Positions 14,847 through 21,025 of a DNA stretch of 48,256 nucleotides are shown here, piece by piece (the first letter of the stretch is position 1; each line of letters starts with the position of its first letter). The notes under the pieces are model-generated. The model searched no databases, had not been told where the DNA came from, and worked only from the letters and a program-made list of their open reading frames with translations. The stretch comes from a virus. A program made the translations under genes and the position numbers. The stretch covers positions 1 through 48,256 of IMG/VR virus record IMGVR_UViG_3300020020_000051. One strand, given 5' to 3'.

Positions 14847-14873
14847 GCCAAGACCGCAACATGCGGCCTTGGC
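14847..14873 (-). terminator. Possible intrinsic terminator
   Basis: On the minus strand GCCAAGGCCGC and GCGGTCTTGGC form an 11-bp stem with one mismatch and a 5-base loop, followed by GTTTGTCAATTT. It starts 23 bases after the stop of the secreted-protein gene. The T-tract is interrupted, so efficiency is uncertain. Confidence 0.5.
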
Positions 14874-14895
14874 AATTTCTCTCAGTATCGCAAGA

Positions 14896-15129
14896 CTAGC
14901 CACGGTTCCGCTTAGACACATAACCAGACTTGGCGATGCATTCCTTGCGAAAGGTCTGCCACGCGACCATGCCCTGACCCTTCTCAACGGTCTTGCGCGA
15001 CTCACTGGCACGCCATTCGACACCGCAAGCCTTTAGGGCAGTGCGATAGTCAACAGGAGTCTGTGCGAGCGCGGCTCCATGCGCCATGCCAGCCAGCACC
15101 ATAGTCAAGACCATAAGAAAACGCTGCAT
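14896..15129 (-). CDS. Small secreted KACG..EWR protein of bacterial type
   Basis: A 77-residue protein with a signal peptide (hydrophobic MQRFLMVLTMVLAGMAHGAA, likely cleaved after ALA) and a mature part with ALKACGVEWRASESRKTV, AWQTFRKECIAKSGY. This KACG.EWR..WQ.FRK.C pattern is common in small periplasmic proteins of Rhizobiales such as Bradyrhizobium. Function unknown. GGAAGGA precedes the ATG. Two Cys could form a disulphide. It looks like a host-derived moron gene, perhaps acting in the host envelope. Confidence 0.78.
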   Translation of the reverse strand: MQRFLMVLTMVLAGMAHGAALAQTPVDYRTALKACGVEWRASESRKTVEKGQGMVAWQTFRKECIAKSGYVSKRNRG

Positions 15130-15215
15130 TGTCTTATCCTTCCGATAATCAAGCCGCTTGATTGCGGCTCGGGCAAATTGCCTAACGCTAGGCGTTCTCT
15201 GACAACGCCTAGCAA

Positions 15216-15440
15216 TCATCCGTGATCCTTCATTCTGTTACCATAGTCCGCAGTAGCGTACAGCCTCAAGCACGCGCCATCGGCAGACCAGTGGAAAATT
15301 GCGGCTCTATGTCCGCCTATCACATACGTTTTCCAGGTCTTGAACGCCTTGTCGAATGCTTGATACTCGAAACGCGCCTCAGTGTATTGTCGCGCGTTCC
15401 TTTCGTGCGGTATCGCGTGGACAACGTATATATCGCGCAT
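15216..15440 (-). CDS. Hypothetical protein
   Basis: A 74-residue protein (MRDIYVVHAIPHERNARQYT at its start, later YVIGGHRAAIFHWSADG). The frame is open further upstream, but that part overlaps the zinc-ribbon gene, so I take the ATG just after its stop. The ribosome binding site is weak, so the start is uncertain. No family recognised. Confidence 0.55.
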   Translation of the reverse strand: MRDIYVVHAIPHERNARQYTEARFEYQAFDKAFKTWKTYVIGGHRAAIFHWSADGACLRLYATADYGNRMKDHG

Positions 15441-15450
15441 CGCCGCACCA

Positions 15451-15654
15451 TTAGGCCAAATACATGAGCAATTCAGCGGCACCATATACCGCTTTTTTGC
15501 CACATGCTTCACACTTGTATCGTTGCGCGTCGGGCTCGCATCCCTCTTGTTCTTCGCCACACGCGACGCAAAAGCCAGGATTATCGAGCGAACACGTTTC
15601 ACGTTGTACAGCTTCACAAACCCGATCCACTGTTATGCTCTTGTGCATTTTCAT
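15451..15654 (-). CDS. Zinc-ribbon protein
   Basis: A 67-residue protein with CVACGEEQEGCEPDA and RYKCEACGKKAVYGAAELL, i.e. two CxxC pairs plus an extra Cys, a four-cysteine zinc ribbon. I recall nearly the same motif in many bacterial and phage small proteins. The start overlaps the stop of the upstream gene (ATGA). Likely nucleic-acid or protein binding; role unknown. Confidence 0.8.
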   Translation of the reverse strand: MKMHKSITVDRVCEAVQRETCSLDNPGFCVACGEEQEGCEPDAQRYKCEACGKKAVYGAAELLMYLA

Positions 15655-15824
15655 TTGCGTCGCCTCTTTTTCGTCTTAGGACAATCGACGCGAAACGGGT
15701 GGTATGTGCCGCAACTTTCGCAAAGCCGGTACCATCCATGCGGTAACGGCCGCGCCTTGCCGCGCATTGCATCGCGTTCGTATTTCGCGAGTTCATGCGC
15801 TTTTCTTTCGTCCTCGTTTGTCAT
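15651..15824 (-). CDS. Small zinc-ribbon-like protein
   Basis: A 57-residue protein: a charged helix (NEDERKAHELAKYERDAMRG), then WYRLCESCGTYHPFRVDCP and a basic tail KTKKRRRK. CxxC plus H and C could bind zinc. I chose the inner ATG because GGAAGG lies 4-9 bases upstream. ATGA overlap with the next gene. Probably nucleic-acid binding; inference from charge and Cys pattern. Confidence 0.72.
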   Translation of the reverse strand: MTNEDERKAHELAKYERDAMRGKARPLPHGWYRLCESCGTYHPFRVDCPKTKKRRRK

Positions 15825-16099
15825 TGTGCCTTCCTTTCGCTTTGCCAAATTGGCAAACGCGCGATCTTTCAAATGATCGCGCAATGAATAAAATATGCTC
15901 TTTCTCTTACCTAGACCTTTCGCGGTGATGGCTGGTCACAAAGGACACGGCATGGTCCGCACACGGTTATCTAGGTTTTGCCTGCTCGGTTAACAGGTCT
16001 TTTGGGTATTACCCTGCTTTGGACGCGAGCCGGTATTCCGGTCACCGCGAAGAGCAGGAAGCCCCATGCGCCGTAGCGCGCGCCTTGTGGCGCCAGCCG
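15825..16099 (-). other. Leader region with two hairpins, no gene seen
   Basis: Just ahead of the zinc-ribbon operon lie a 17-bp palindrome TTTGCCAAATTGGCAAA (15841-15857) and a perfect 8-bp stem GCGCGATC / GATCGCGC (15859-15866 with 15875-15882). Both could fold in the leader RNA. The rest (15890-16099) holds nothing I can support as coding. Confidence 0.45.
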
Positions 16100-16300
16100 T
16101 CAATCCATGCGATTTCCTTTCATGCATTCCAAAATACATTTCCCCATATCCATGTCAACCCGCTGTATGACTTGCACAGCAAATATATTTCTCTTGACAT
16201 TTCGCCTATGTTTTGCCAGCGCACGCGATCCCATGTCGCGACTATATTCCTTCGCCGCAGGCACGGAATATAGCCGCTCTATAGCCGGGTCATCATACAC
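16100..16300 (-). CDS. Possible small hypothetical protein
   Basis: A 66-residue frame (MYDDPAIERLYSVPAAKEYS at its start, ending CILECMKGNRMD). The ribosome binding site AGGA is about 17 bases away, which is poor. It lies directly downstream of a promoter-like sequence at 16336-16365. A palindrome variant with one core change (GACTT) lies inside it. Could be coding or leader. Confidence 0.35.
   Translation of the reverse strand: MYDDPAIERLYSVPAAKEYSRDMGSRALAKHRRNVKRNIFAVQVIQRVDMDMGKCILECMKGNRMD
16164..16178 (-). repeat. Palindrome variant (core change)
   Basis: TGTATGACTTGCACA; the only copy seen with an altered GASTC core. Confidence 0.55.
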
Positions 16301-16317
16301 ACTTACTATATCCTGTT

Positions 16318-16365
16318 ATCATACAGCTATCGGATATATCATCTAACTGTATGATTACAAGTCAA
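16318..16365 (-). promoter_or_regulatory. Possible leftward promoter with everted half-sites
   Basis: TTGACT (16365-16360), 18-base spacer, TGATAT (16341-16336). ATCATACAG (16318-16326) and CTGTATGAT (16348-16356) form a perfect 9-bp inverted repeat that brackets the -10 region. Each arm contains one half of the genome-wide palindrome (TGTATGA). Confidence 0.45.
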
Positions 16366-16413
16366 GGCGCCGCGTAGCGGCTTCGATTGTGTTTATTTTC
16401 TTAATCAATCTTC

Positions 16414-16428
16414 TGTATGACTCGCACA
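16414..16428 (-). repeat. Palindrome copy (exact), control region
   Basis: TGTATGACTCGCACA, about 50 bases upstream of the promoter-like site at 16318-16365. Confidence 0.85.
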
Positions 16429-16744
16429 CTTATCAATGCTCACTGTATACATTGTCCGTGTCGCCACAGGCTCGCTGTATTGCAACTCATGTTGCAACTT
16501 ATTCGTGTCTACACACTAACTGTTCGTGCCTTCCGTCCGTGCTCTATGCGCGCTGTATCTCTAGTTATGCTGTATCTCTAGTCACCCTATATACAGTCCC
16601 CCCGTACTCCCCCCACAATCTAAAATTGTGTACATGCCCCCTGTACTTATCCTTGGGGCGCAGCCTTGGCAAGCCTATGTCGTTGTTGGTATTGGTCCTG
16701 ATGGAATCGCGAGGAACTCGCCTGGATGGAACGCGAGCCATAGG

Positions 16745-16759
16745 ATTGTGAGTCGTACA
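16745..16759 (+). repeat. Palindrome copy (mismatched), control region
   Basis: ATTGTGAGTCGTACA, upstream of the hairpin at 16782-16835. Confidence 0.6.
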
Positions 16760-16781
16760 AACAGAAATAAGAGTAGAGGTA

Positions 16782-16835
16782 GAGGCGAAACAAGGTCGCC
16801 TCTATTCCGTGCCTTCGGCGATGAATAGAGGCGAC
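16782..16835. other. Strong hairpin with an alternative pairing
   Basis: GTCGCCTCTATTC (16795-16807) pairs perfectly with GAATAGAGGCGAC (16823-16835) across 15 bases. The left arm can instead pair upstream: GAGGCGA (16782-16788) with TCGCCTC (16796-16802). The two structures exclude each other, as in attenuators, though no T-run follows. Confidence 0.55.
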
Positions 16836-16882
16836 TGCTGACGAGGTAGAAAAGAATGGGATTTGGAACTACCAGCGGGTGC

Positions 16883-16897
16883 TGTATGACTCACACA
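16883..16897 (-). repeat. Palindrome copy (exact), control region
   Basis: TGTATGACTCACACA, extended to GC-CTGTA... symmetry by flanking GC, downstream of the leftward terminator. Confidence 0.85.
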
Positions 16898-16932
16898 GCA
16901 GAAATAGTCGCGTAAGGATGCGCTCCGCGCAT

Positions 16933-16961
16933 AAAAAAAAGGCCCCGTGATGAGCGGAGCC
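16933..16961 (-). terminator. Leftward intrinsic terminator
   Basis: On the minus strand GGCTCCG and CGGGGCC form a 7-bp stem (one G-T pair) with a 7-base loop followed by eight T. A further small palindrome ATGCGCTCCGCGCAT (16918-16932) comes next. It lies only 40-110 bases after the two leftward promoters, so it would end short transcripts unless read through. Confidence 0.8.
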
Positions 16962-16998
16962 AGTTAAGACGAGTCGTTACGGGAAGGAAAGCGTAACG
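16933..16998 (-). ncRNA. Candidate 66-nt small RNA with anti-Shine-Dalgarno loop
   Basis: The expected start point of the promoter at 17005-17033 is 16998. The RNA would open with a perfect 7-bp hairpin (CGTTACG 16998-16992 with CGTAACG 16981-16975). Its 10-base loop reads CUUUCCUUCC. A short single-stranded stretch and the terminator hairpin with eight U follow. The loop is complementary to GGAAGGA-type ribosome binding sites of leftward genes, 9 of 10 bases at 6406. Alphaproteobacterial cuckoo RNAs use loops of this kind. Promoter, hairpin and terminator are seen; function is inferred. Confidence 0.6.
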
Positions 16999-17004
16999 GT
17001 ATGT

Positions 17005-17033
17005 AGTATATATTGTGTTACTATGTATGTCAA
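17005..17033 (-). promoter_or_regulatory. Strong leftward sigma-70-type promoter
   Basis: TTGACA (17033-17028), 17-base spacer, TATACT (17010-17005, five of six). It is the best promoter in the window. It fires directly into the small RNA and terminator at 16933-16998. Confidence 0.75.
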
Positions 17034-17076
17034 TAGACGTTTGTGCGACGCTATCAGAATGCTGCTGTATGAAAGA

Positions 17077-17105
17077 AAGATACCACATAATAGGAACCTT
17101 GTCAA
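17077..17105 (-). promoter_or_regulatory. Leftward sigma-70-type promoter
   Basis: TTGACA (17105-17100), 17-base spacer, TATCTT (17082-17077). A half-palindrome TGTATGA (17066-17072) covers the expected start point. It lies upstream of the second leftward promoter and would read through it. Confidence 0.65.
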
Positions 17106-17177
17106 GAGACTAAAATCCAGCCTGTGGATAACTCATACATAGTAATACAGGGTTGATAGCATCGCCAAAAAGAGGGG

Positions 17178-17206
17178 TTGACACCAACATAATATAGGAC
17201 TACAGT
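17178..17206 (+). promoter_or_regulatory. Rightward promoter of the late arm
   Basis: TTGACA (17178-17183), 17-base spacer, TACAGT (17201-17206). The expected start is near 17213. Two palindrome copies follow at 17216-17230 and 17241-17255, ideally placed as operators, and the second runs into the ribosome binding site of the first late gene. Confidence 0.7.
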
Positions 17207-17215
17207 GCGGCGAAC

Positions 17216-17230
17216 TGTACGACTCGCACA
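17216..17230 (-). promoter_or_regulatory. Palindrome copy (exact), probable late operator
   Basis: TGTACGACTCGCACA, a few bases after the expected start of the rightward promoter. Confidence 0.8.
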
Positions 17231-17240
17231 AAGAATTCGC

Positions 17241-17255
17241 TGTGTGACTCACATA
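17241..17255 (-). promoter_or_regulatory. Palindrome copy (one mismatch), probable late operator
   Basis: TGTGTGACTCACATA, overlapping the AGGAG region of the first late gene. Confidence 0.75.
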
Positions 17256-17265
17256 GGAGAACAAC

Positions 17266-17655
17266 ATGACAGTCGGTGCAACTGCGACAGTCAAAGGTGG
17301 TTTCTGGCCGGCAAATGGCGTTGGAAGTTTGACGCAAGTCAGTGGAAAAGGTCCACGGCGCCGTGAAATTGCTCAAGCATTTGGAGTGAAAGGACTGCTC
17401 GATCAGCGGGAGTTGCTGGAGACATTGGATGGTGTAGTCGCTGGTTCGACTGCATTGAAGACCAGAGGCAGAGTGCAAGCCGCTGAGGAACTTGGTGGCG
17501 TTCGAATTATCGAGCAAGAATCAATCATCAACAGAGCTTCAACTGCTGCTGATGTGACCGAGTTGAATGCTGATTTTCTGACGCTAGCAACTCGTACTTC
17601 GTTCGGTGCTACACCGCCAGCTAACAAGGACTTGAATCCTCTCGGCACACGTTGA
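17266..17655 (+). CDS. First late gene, hypothetical
   Basis: A 129-residue protein at the head of the rightward operon with AGGAG before the ATG. Segments: VKGGFWPANGVGSLTQVSGK, GPRRREIAQAFGVKGLLDQR and ELGGVRIIEQES. I recall similar uncharacterised proteins in podoviruses just ahead of the terminase genes. Role unknown; packaging or head assembly is a guess from position. Confidence 0.8.
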   Translation: MTVGATATVKGGFWPANGVGSLTQVSGKGPRRREIAQAFGVKGLLDQRELLETLDGVVAGSTALKTRGRVQAAEELGGVRIIEQESIINRASTAADVTELNADFLTLATRTSFGATPPANKDLNPLGTR

Positions 17656-17683
17656 GAGATTTAAGAAAACAACGGAGAAAATT

Positions 17684-17830
17684 ATGGCTAAGACACCTGT
17701 TCATGAAGAAAACCAGGCGCCGTCAGGCTCTCGCGAGGACCGTATCGCTGCGATTCAGAAGCAAATCGATGAGCTTTGCAAGCAACGCGAAGCGGTCATG
17801 AACGAAAATCCTTCGGAAAAGTCTGTGTGA
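17684..17830 (+). CDS. Small coiled-coil protein (48 aa)
   Basis: A 48-residue protein with GGAG before the ATG. A helical stretch SREDRIAAIQKQIDELCKQR looks like a short coiled coil. It ends EKSV with GTG TGA inside an exact palindrome copy, which is followed by six T. Function unknown. Confidence 0.72.
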   Translation: MAKTPVHEENQAPSGSREDRIAAIQKQIDELCKQREAVMNENPSEKSV

Positions 17831-17838
17831 GTCGTACA
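17824..17838 (+). repeat. Palindrome copy (exact), at stop codon
   Basis: TGTGTGAGTCGTACA followed by six T; supplies the TGA of the 48-residue gene. The arm-plus-T layout is terminator-like. Confidence 0.85.
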
Positions 17839-17872
17839 GTTTTTTGGACTGAGACGCGAGGTCAACCTCCCG

Positions 17873-18502
17873 ATGGCTAAAGCTCGCAAAAAGTCCAAGA
17901 ACGGCACCGGGACGAGGGCATTCTTGCCCCGTCCTGGTGACCCGTTGGTAGCTGATGATGGTCAGGTCATTGAGCCGGAAGGCTATAAACAGACCGCGGC
18001 TGAGAGATACAAACTCAAACCGAGAGAGTACCGAGCTACCAGAAAGAGAACGTTGAGAGAATTGCCTGCTGATGCTGGTACTCTCAATGGTGTGGCTTGT
18101 GTTTTATTGTATACACTTTTAGGTGTTCCAGATAAGGAGATTGCGATAGCACTGAATATCAGTACGGCTAACGTTGGAATCATCAAGAAACATGCGGCAT
18201 ATGGTCAATGTTTTGAAATTGTTTGTAACGAATTTGTTAATATGAATAGCGATTTGATTACTTCTAGATTGGCAGCGTACAGTCATACAGCTTTGGATGG
18301 TGTCTATGATATTGCTGTCGCTGGAAAGAAAGAAAATAATCGCTTGAAAGCGAATATAGATATTCTCAATCGCGGTGGCTTTACTGCGAAAGAACAGAGT
18401 ACTAAAGCGGCGATGGGCAAACACGAGTTGCGCATCACGGTTTTAGAAGGCGAAACCCAGGTCGATGTGAGTCATACAATAGGAGGACATAATGGCCAGT
18501 AA
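17873..18502 (+). CDS. terS: Probable terminase small subunit
   Basis: A 209-residue protein with a basic N-terminus, then a helix-turn-helix of the phage terminase small-subunit type: YTLLGVPDKEIAIALNISTA then VGIIKKHAAYG. The C-terminal half is helical and could form the oligomerisation ring. Its position shortly upstream of the large terminase supports recognition of the packaging site. The end overlaps the start of the next gene, and a palindrome variant (18464-18478) lies in its last codons directly before that gene's AGGAGG. Confidence 0.75.
   Translation: MAKARKKSKNGTGTRAFLPRPGDPLVADDGQVIEPEGYKQTAAERYKLKPREYRATRKRTLRELPADAGTLNGVACVLLYTLLGVPDKEIAIALNISTANVGIIKKHAAYGQCFEIVCNEFVNMNSDLITSRLAAYSHTALDGVYDIAVAGKKENNRLKANIDILNRGGFTAKEQSTKAAMGKHELRITVLEGETQVDVSHTIGGHNGQ
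18464..18478 (+). repeat. Palindrome copy (mismatched), before ribosome binding site
   Basis: GATGTGAGTCATACA, followed by AGGAGG of the gene at 18492. Confidence 0.65.
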
Positions 18503-18743
18503 GCGAAAAAATCGTGCGAAGGATGACAACGACAGCGACGCTCTGGAAGAATTTGTAGAGGCCGCTGGTGAAGATCAGAAGGGCGTCGCCGAGGAAGACA
18601 AAGCGGAGCTACGCAACTATAAGGTAGCAGTTGCCGCACAAGAAATCGATGGAGTGATGCGTCAGGTTGGTGACGAGCTGTCACTTTCGGCTGAACGTGC
18701 CGAGCAGTTGCGAACCGCTGGTTATCACCTCGACGAGGTGTGA
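18492..18743 (+). CDS. Small acidic hypothetical protein
   Basis: An 83-residue protein with an acidic, charged N-terminus (KDDNDSDALEEFVEAAGED) and a short helical C-terminus (LSLSAERAEQLRTAGYHLDE). AGGAGG precedes the ATG. The C-terminal piece resembles head-completion or gp-like small domains with a RAEQLRTAGY turn, but the family is not certain. Confidence 0.75.
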   Translation: MASKRKNRAKDDNDSDALEEFVEAAGEDQKGVAEEDKAELRNYKVAVAAQEIDGVMRQVGDELSLSAERAEQLRTAGYHLDEV

Positions 18744-18744
18744 T

Positions 18745-18945
18745 ATGCCAAAGGGTGGCGGTCGTGAAACCGTTAAGGAAGTCATGGGAAAATACAAACG
18801 TGGCAACCTTCATAGCGGTTCTTCCGAGGGTCCAACGGTTGACAGTAGGGATCAAGCGATCGCTATCGCTCTAAAGGAAGCAGGTATAGAGCGAAGACCA
18901 GAGAAACCACCGAAGAGGCGTAAGCGACCAGCGTTTGGTATTTGA
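18745..18945 (+). CDS. DUF6496-like small basic protein
   Basis: A 66-residue protein: GGRETVKEVMGKYKRGNLHS, SRDQAIAIALKEAGIER and a basic Pro/Arg tail. This matches the DUF6496 layout (VMHE.K.G.LHSGS then QAIAIALSEAG) seen in many bacteria and phages, function unknown. The ATG follows the upstream TGA by one base, with GAGG just before. Confidence 0.82.
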   Translation: MPKGGGRETVKEVMGKYKRGNLHSGSSEGPTVDSRDQAIAIALKEAGIERRPEKPPKRRKRPAFGI

Positions 18946-19004
18946 AGCTGCCTGCTGAGCCGTCCTGAGCATGACGTTAAACTGCTCACAAATAGGAGAT
19001 GACG

Positions 19005-19217
19005 ATGGCAGTTGTCGCAGATAAAAGCTTGGTCAATCCTACAGATCGAAAGTACAGTTCAGCGAACAGAACCGCTGCGAATACTGCGGCGGTCATGGCG
19101 TTGACTCCAGGCTATCCTGGTGAGATTGTCCGCGCCCTGGATACAGGTCAACAGTATATGGCAACTGGTCCACTGTCCACCAATTGGGCATTGCTGTCTG
19201 AATTGGCAACGGAGTAA
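19005..19217 (+). CDS. Small hypothetical protein
   Basis: A 70-residue protein with AGGAG six bases ahead of the chosen ATG; another ATG two codons earlier overlaps that site. Sequence segments MALTPGYPGEIVRALDTGQQ and STNWALLSELA suggest a small beta-rich virion protein. No family certain. Confidence 0.75.
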   Translation: MAVVADKSLVNPTDRKYSSANRTAANTAAVMALTPGYPGEIVRALDTGQQYMATGPLSTNWALLSELATE

Positions 19218-19222
19218 AGACG

Positions 19223-19489
19223 ATGCCAGACATTAGGCCAAGAAGTGGTCTTGAAGATTACCTCGATCAGATAATGAACGAGGAATTCGGTGCACAGGAG
19301 TCTTCGGAAGGATTTATACCAGAAGGTTCGGCCAGTTTCGATCAAAGGTTTCAAGGAACCTCGCCCGAAGAAATGCTCAGGCAAAGATTTATTGAAGACT
19401 TATTGCGACGAAATGATGATCCTGTTGTGTACGAAGAAGTTGCGCCGGAGAATCGCAGTAGAAGCATAAGGGGCGCACATCGCGTGTGA
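19223..19489 (+). CDS. Hypothetical protein before terminase
   Basis: An 88-residue acidic protein (LEDYLDQIMNEEFGAQE, EEMLRQRFIEDLLRRND). It ends AHRV with GTG TGA in a palindrome-like copy, ten bases before the terminase start. Probably helical. Role unknown. Confidence 0.75.
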   Translation: MPDIRPRSGLEDYLDQIMNEEFGAQESSEGFIPEGSASFDQRFQGTSPEEMLRQRFIEDLLRRNDDPVVYEEVAPENRSRSIRGAHRV

Positions 19490-19497
19490 GTCATACA
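19483..19497 (+). repeat. Palindrome copy (one mismatch), at stop codon
   Basis: CGTGTGAGTCATACA between the hypothetical gene and large terminase. Confidence 0.75.
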
Positions 19498-19499
19498 GC

Positions 19500-21017
19500 A
19501 TGAAAGATTATAAACTAAGAAAGGGTACGACCCAATGGCGGTTCAATAAGAGCCGCCAGAAAATCCAGATATTTGCTGGAGGGTTCGGTAATGGAAAGAC
19601 CACAAGCGTTGTTATCAAGGGATTGCAGATCGCGAAAGATTATCCGTACAGTTCTGGATTGGTTGCACGAGAGACGTATCCAAAACTGAATGATACTATC
19701 AGGAAAGAGTTTTATAAGTGGACGCCCCCTGATTGGGTCAAGAAGTGGCCTACGCAGGAAGACAATTCGATGCATTTGATTAATGGAACAACTATACATT
19801 TTAGGTACATTGCGCAGAGAGGAAAGAATCAGGAGGATGGTAGCACGACAAGTAATTTGCTCAGTGCTGTATACGATTGGATTATTGTGGATCAAATTGA
19901 AGACCCAGGAATTGGGTACAAGGACTTTTTAGATTTGTTGGGTAGGTTAAGAGGCGATGCAGCATATCAAGGTGATGATGAAACCATGCCCGATACAGGG
20001 CCGCGGTTTTTCATGATCACACTTAATCCAAGCAGGACGTGGATTTATAAGAAAGTTGTGTGGCCGTATATTCAATGGAAAGAGCATGGCATATTCTTGC
20101 CTGATCTGATTGTCGATCCTGATACGAAAGAACCAATGCTGGATGTATTCCAGGGACCGACTAGGGAGAACGCAGAGAATTTGGCACCAGATTTTATTAA
20201 GACTATGGAGGCCGCATACAAGGGACAAATGCGAGAGAGGTTCCTTGAAGGTAAGTGGGTTGCTTTTGAAGGACTAGTGCATCCACACTTTGATGCTCGC
20301 GTACACGGAATATCTCGAAAGCAAGCGGAGGATCATCTCAATGATTGCCTTGCACGTCATGTTAAGGTCAGGGCTATCGAGAGCTATGATTTCGGTGTTG
20401 TTTCCCCTTCTTGTTATATGCTTGGGTTTGTTGATGATCACGGTCGCGTGGTTATTCTTGATGGTTTTTATAGTGCTGAGTTCGATTACAGCGTTCAGCC
20501 TAGTGCTATTCGTGAAATTAGGAACAGGTATATCGGAAGGCTTGAAATTAAGAGGCGTATTATCGCTGATCCAGCGATTTTCAGGAAACAAGTAGTTGCC
20601 CAATATAAAGGTGGAACATCAGTTGCCGAATTGATGAATAAATTGGGCATTTTTATGGAGCCTGGAGGTAATGATGTACTTGCAGGTATTGCAAAGGTGA
20701 ATTCATATCTTAGTGAGCATCCAAAAGTGCCTCATATAGTGACCGGAAAAGCTCCTGGACCGCTTTTGTATGTTGTGAATGATCTTGGATGGTTTGAAGA
20801 CGAGATTGGAAGTTATTATTGGAAGAAAAATCCGCTTGGAATAGCTATTGACGAGCCTACGGATCACAATGATCACGCAATGAATGCAACAAAGTATATG
20901 TTGTCACATCTTCCAGATGCAAGCAAGATAGTTTTGCCTACGGATGAACGCCCTAAGCCGTATTTGTTGTGGCATGAAATGGAAGTGAAGGATTACCGTA
21001 AGTCGATAGGTGTGTGA
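19500..21017 (+). CDS. terL: Terminase large subunit
   Basis: A 505-residue packaging motor. ATPase domain: Walker A GGFGNGKTT (27-35), Walker B IIVDQIED (128-135), then a coupling motif ITLNPSRTW. Nuclease domain: an acidic residue at about 297 in SYDFGV and a C-terminal DHNDHAMNATKY. It moves DNA into the prohead through the portal and cuts it. Stop TGA and the next ATG both lie in a palindrome copy (21011-21025). Codons are noticeably AT-rich compared with the capsid gene. Confidence 0.95.
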   Translation: MKDYKLRKGTTQWRFNKSRQKIQIFAGGFGNGKTTSVVIKGLQIAKDYPYSSGLVARETYPKLNDTIRKEFYKWTPPDWVKKWPTQEDNSMHLINGTTIHFRYIAQRGKNQEDGSTTSNLLSAVYDWIIVDQIEDPGIGYKDFLDLLGRLRGDAAYQGDDETMPDTGPRFFMITLNPSRTWIYKKVVWPYIQWKEHGIFLPDLIVDPDTKEPMLDVFQGPTRENAENLAPDFIKTMEAAYKGQMRERFLEGKWVAFEGLVHPHFDARVHGISRKQAEDHLNDCLARHVKVRAIESYDFGVVSPSCYMLGFVDDHGRVVILDGFYSAEFDYSVQPSAIREIRNRYIGRLEIKRRIIADPAIFRKQVVAQYKGGTSVAELMNKLGIFMEPGGNDVLAGIAKVNSYLSEHPKVPHIVTGKAPGPLLYVVNDLGWFEDEIGSYYWKKNPLGIAIDEPTDHNDHAMNATKYMLSHLPDASKIVLPTDERPKPYLLWHEMEVKDYRKSIGV

Positions 21018-21025
21018 GTCATGCA
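21011..21025 (+). repeat. Palindrome copy (one mismatch), stop and start
   Basis: TGTGTGAGTCATGCA; contains the terminase TGA and the ATG of the next gene. Confidence 0.75.

Larger units (their letters stand above)
16301..16890. other. Non-coding regulatory stretch, possible origin
   Basis: No frame here has convincing start signals on either strand. The region holds a promoter-like site with everted half-palindromes, palindrome copies at 16414 and 16745, short repeats such as CTGTATCTCTAGT, and a strong 13-bp hairpin. A plus frame at 16628-16828 lacks a ribosome binding site. Its place between the divergent arms would suit an origin or control region, which I cannot confirm. Confidence 0.5.

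Noticed and set aside
14733-15023. Minus-strand frame across the secreted-protein gene
   Set aside because: It overlaps the KACG..EWR gene in another frame and runs through terminator and palindrome sequence; the secreted protein is far more convincing.
16628-16828. Plus-strand frame in the control region
   Set aside because: Begins with GTG/ATG but lacks a ribosome binding site and overlaps the strong hairpin; it is also upstream of the late promoter.
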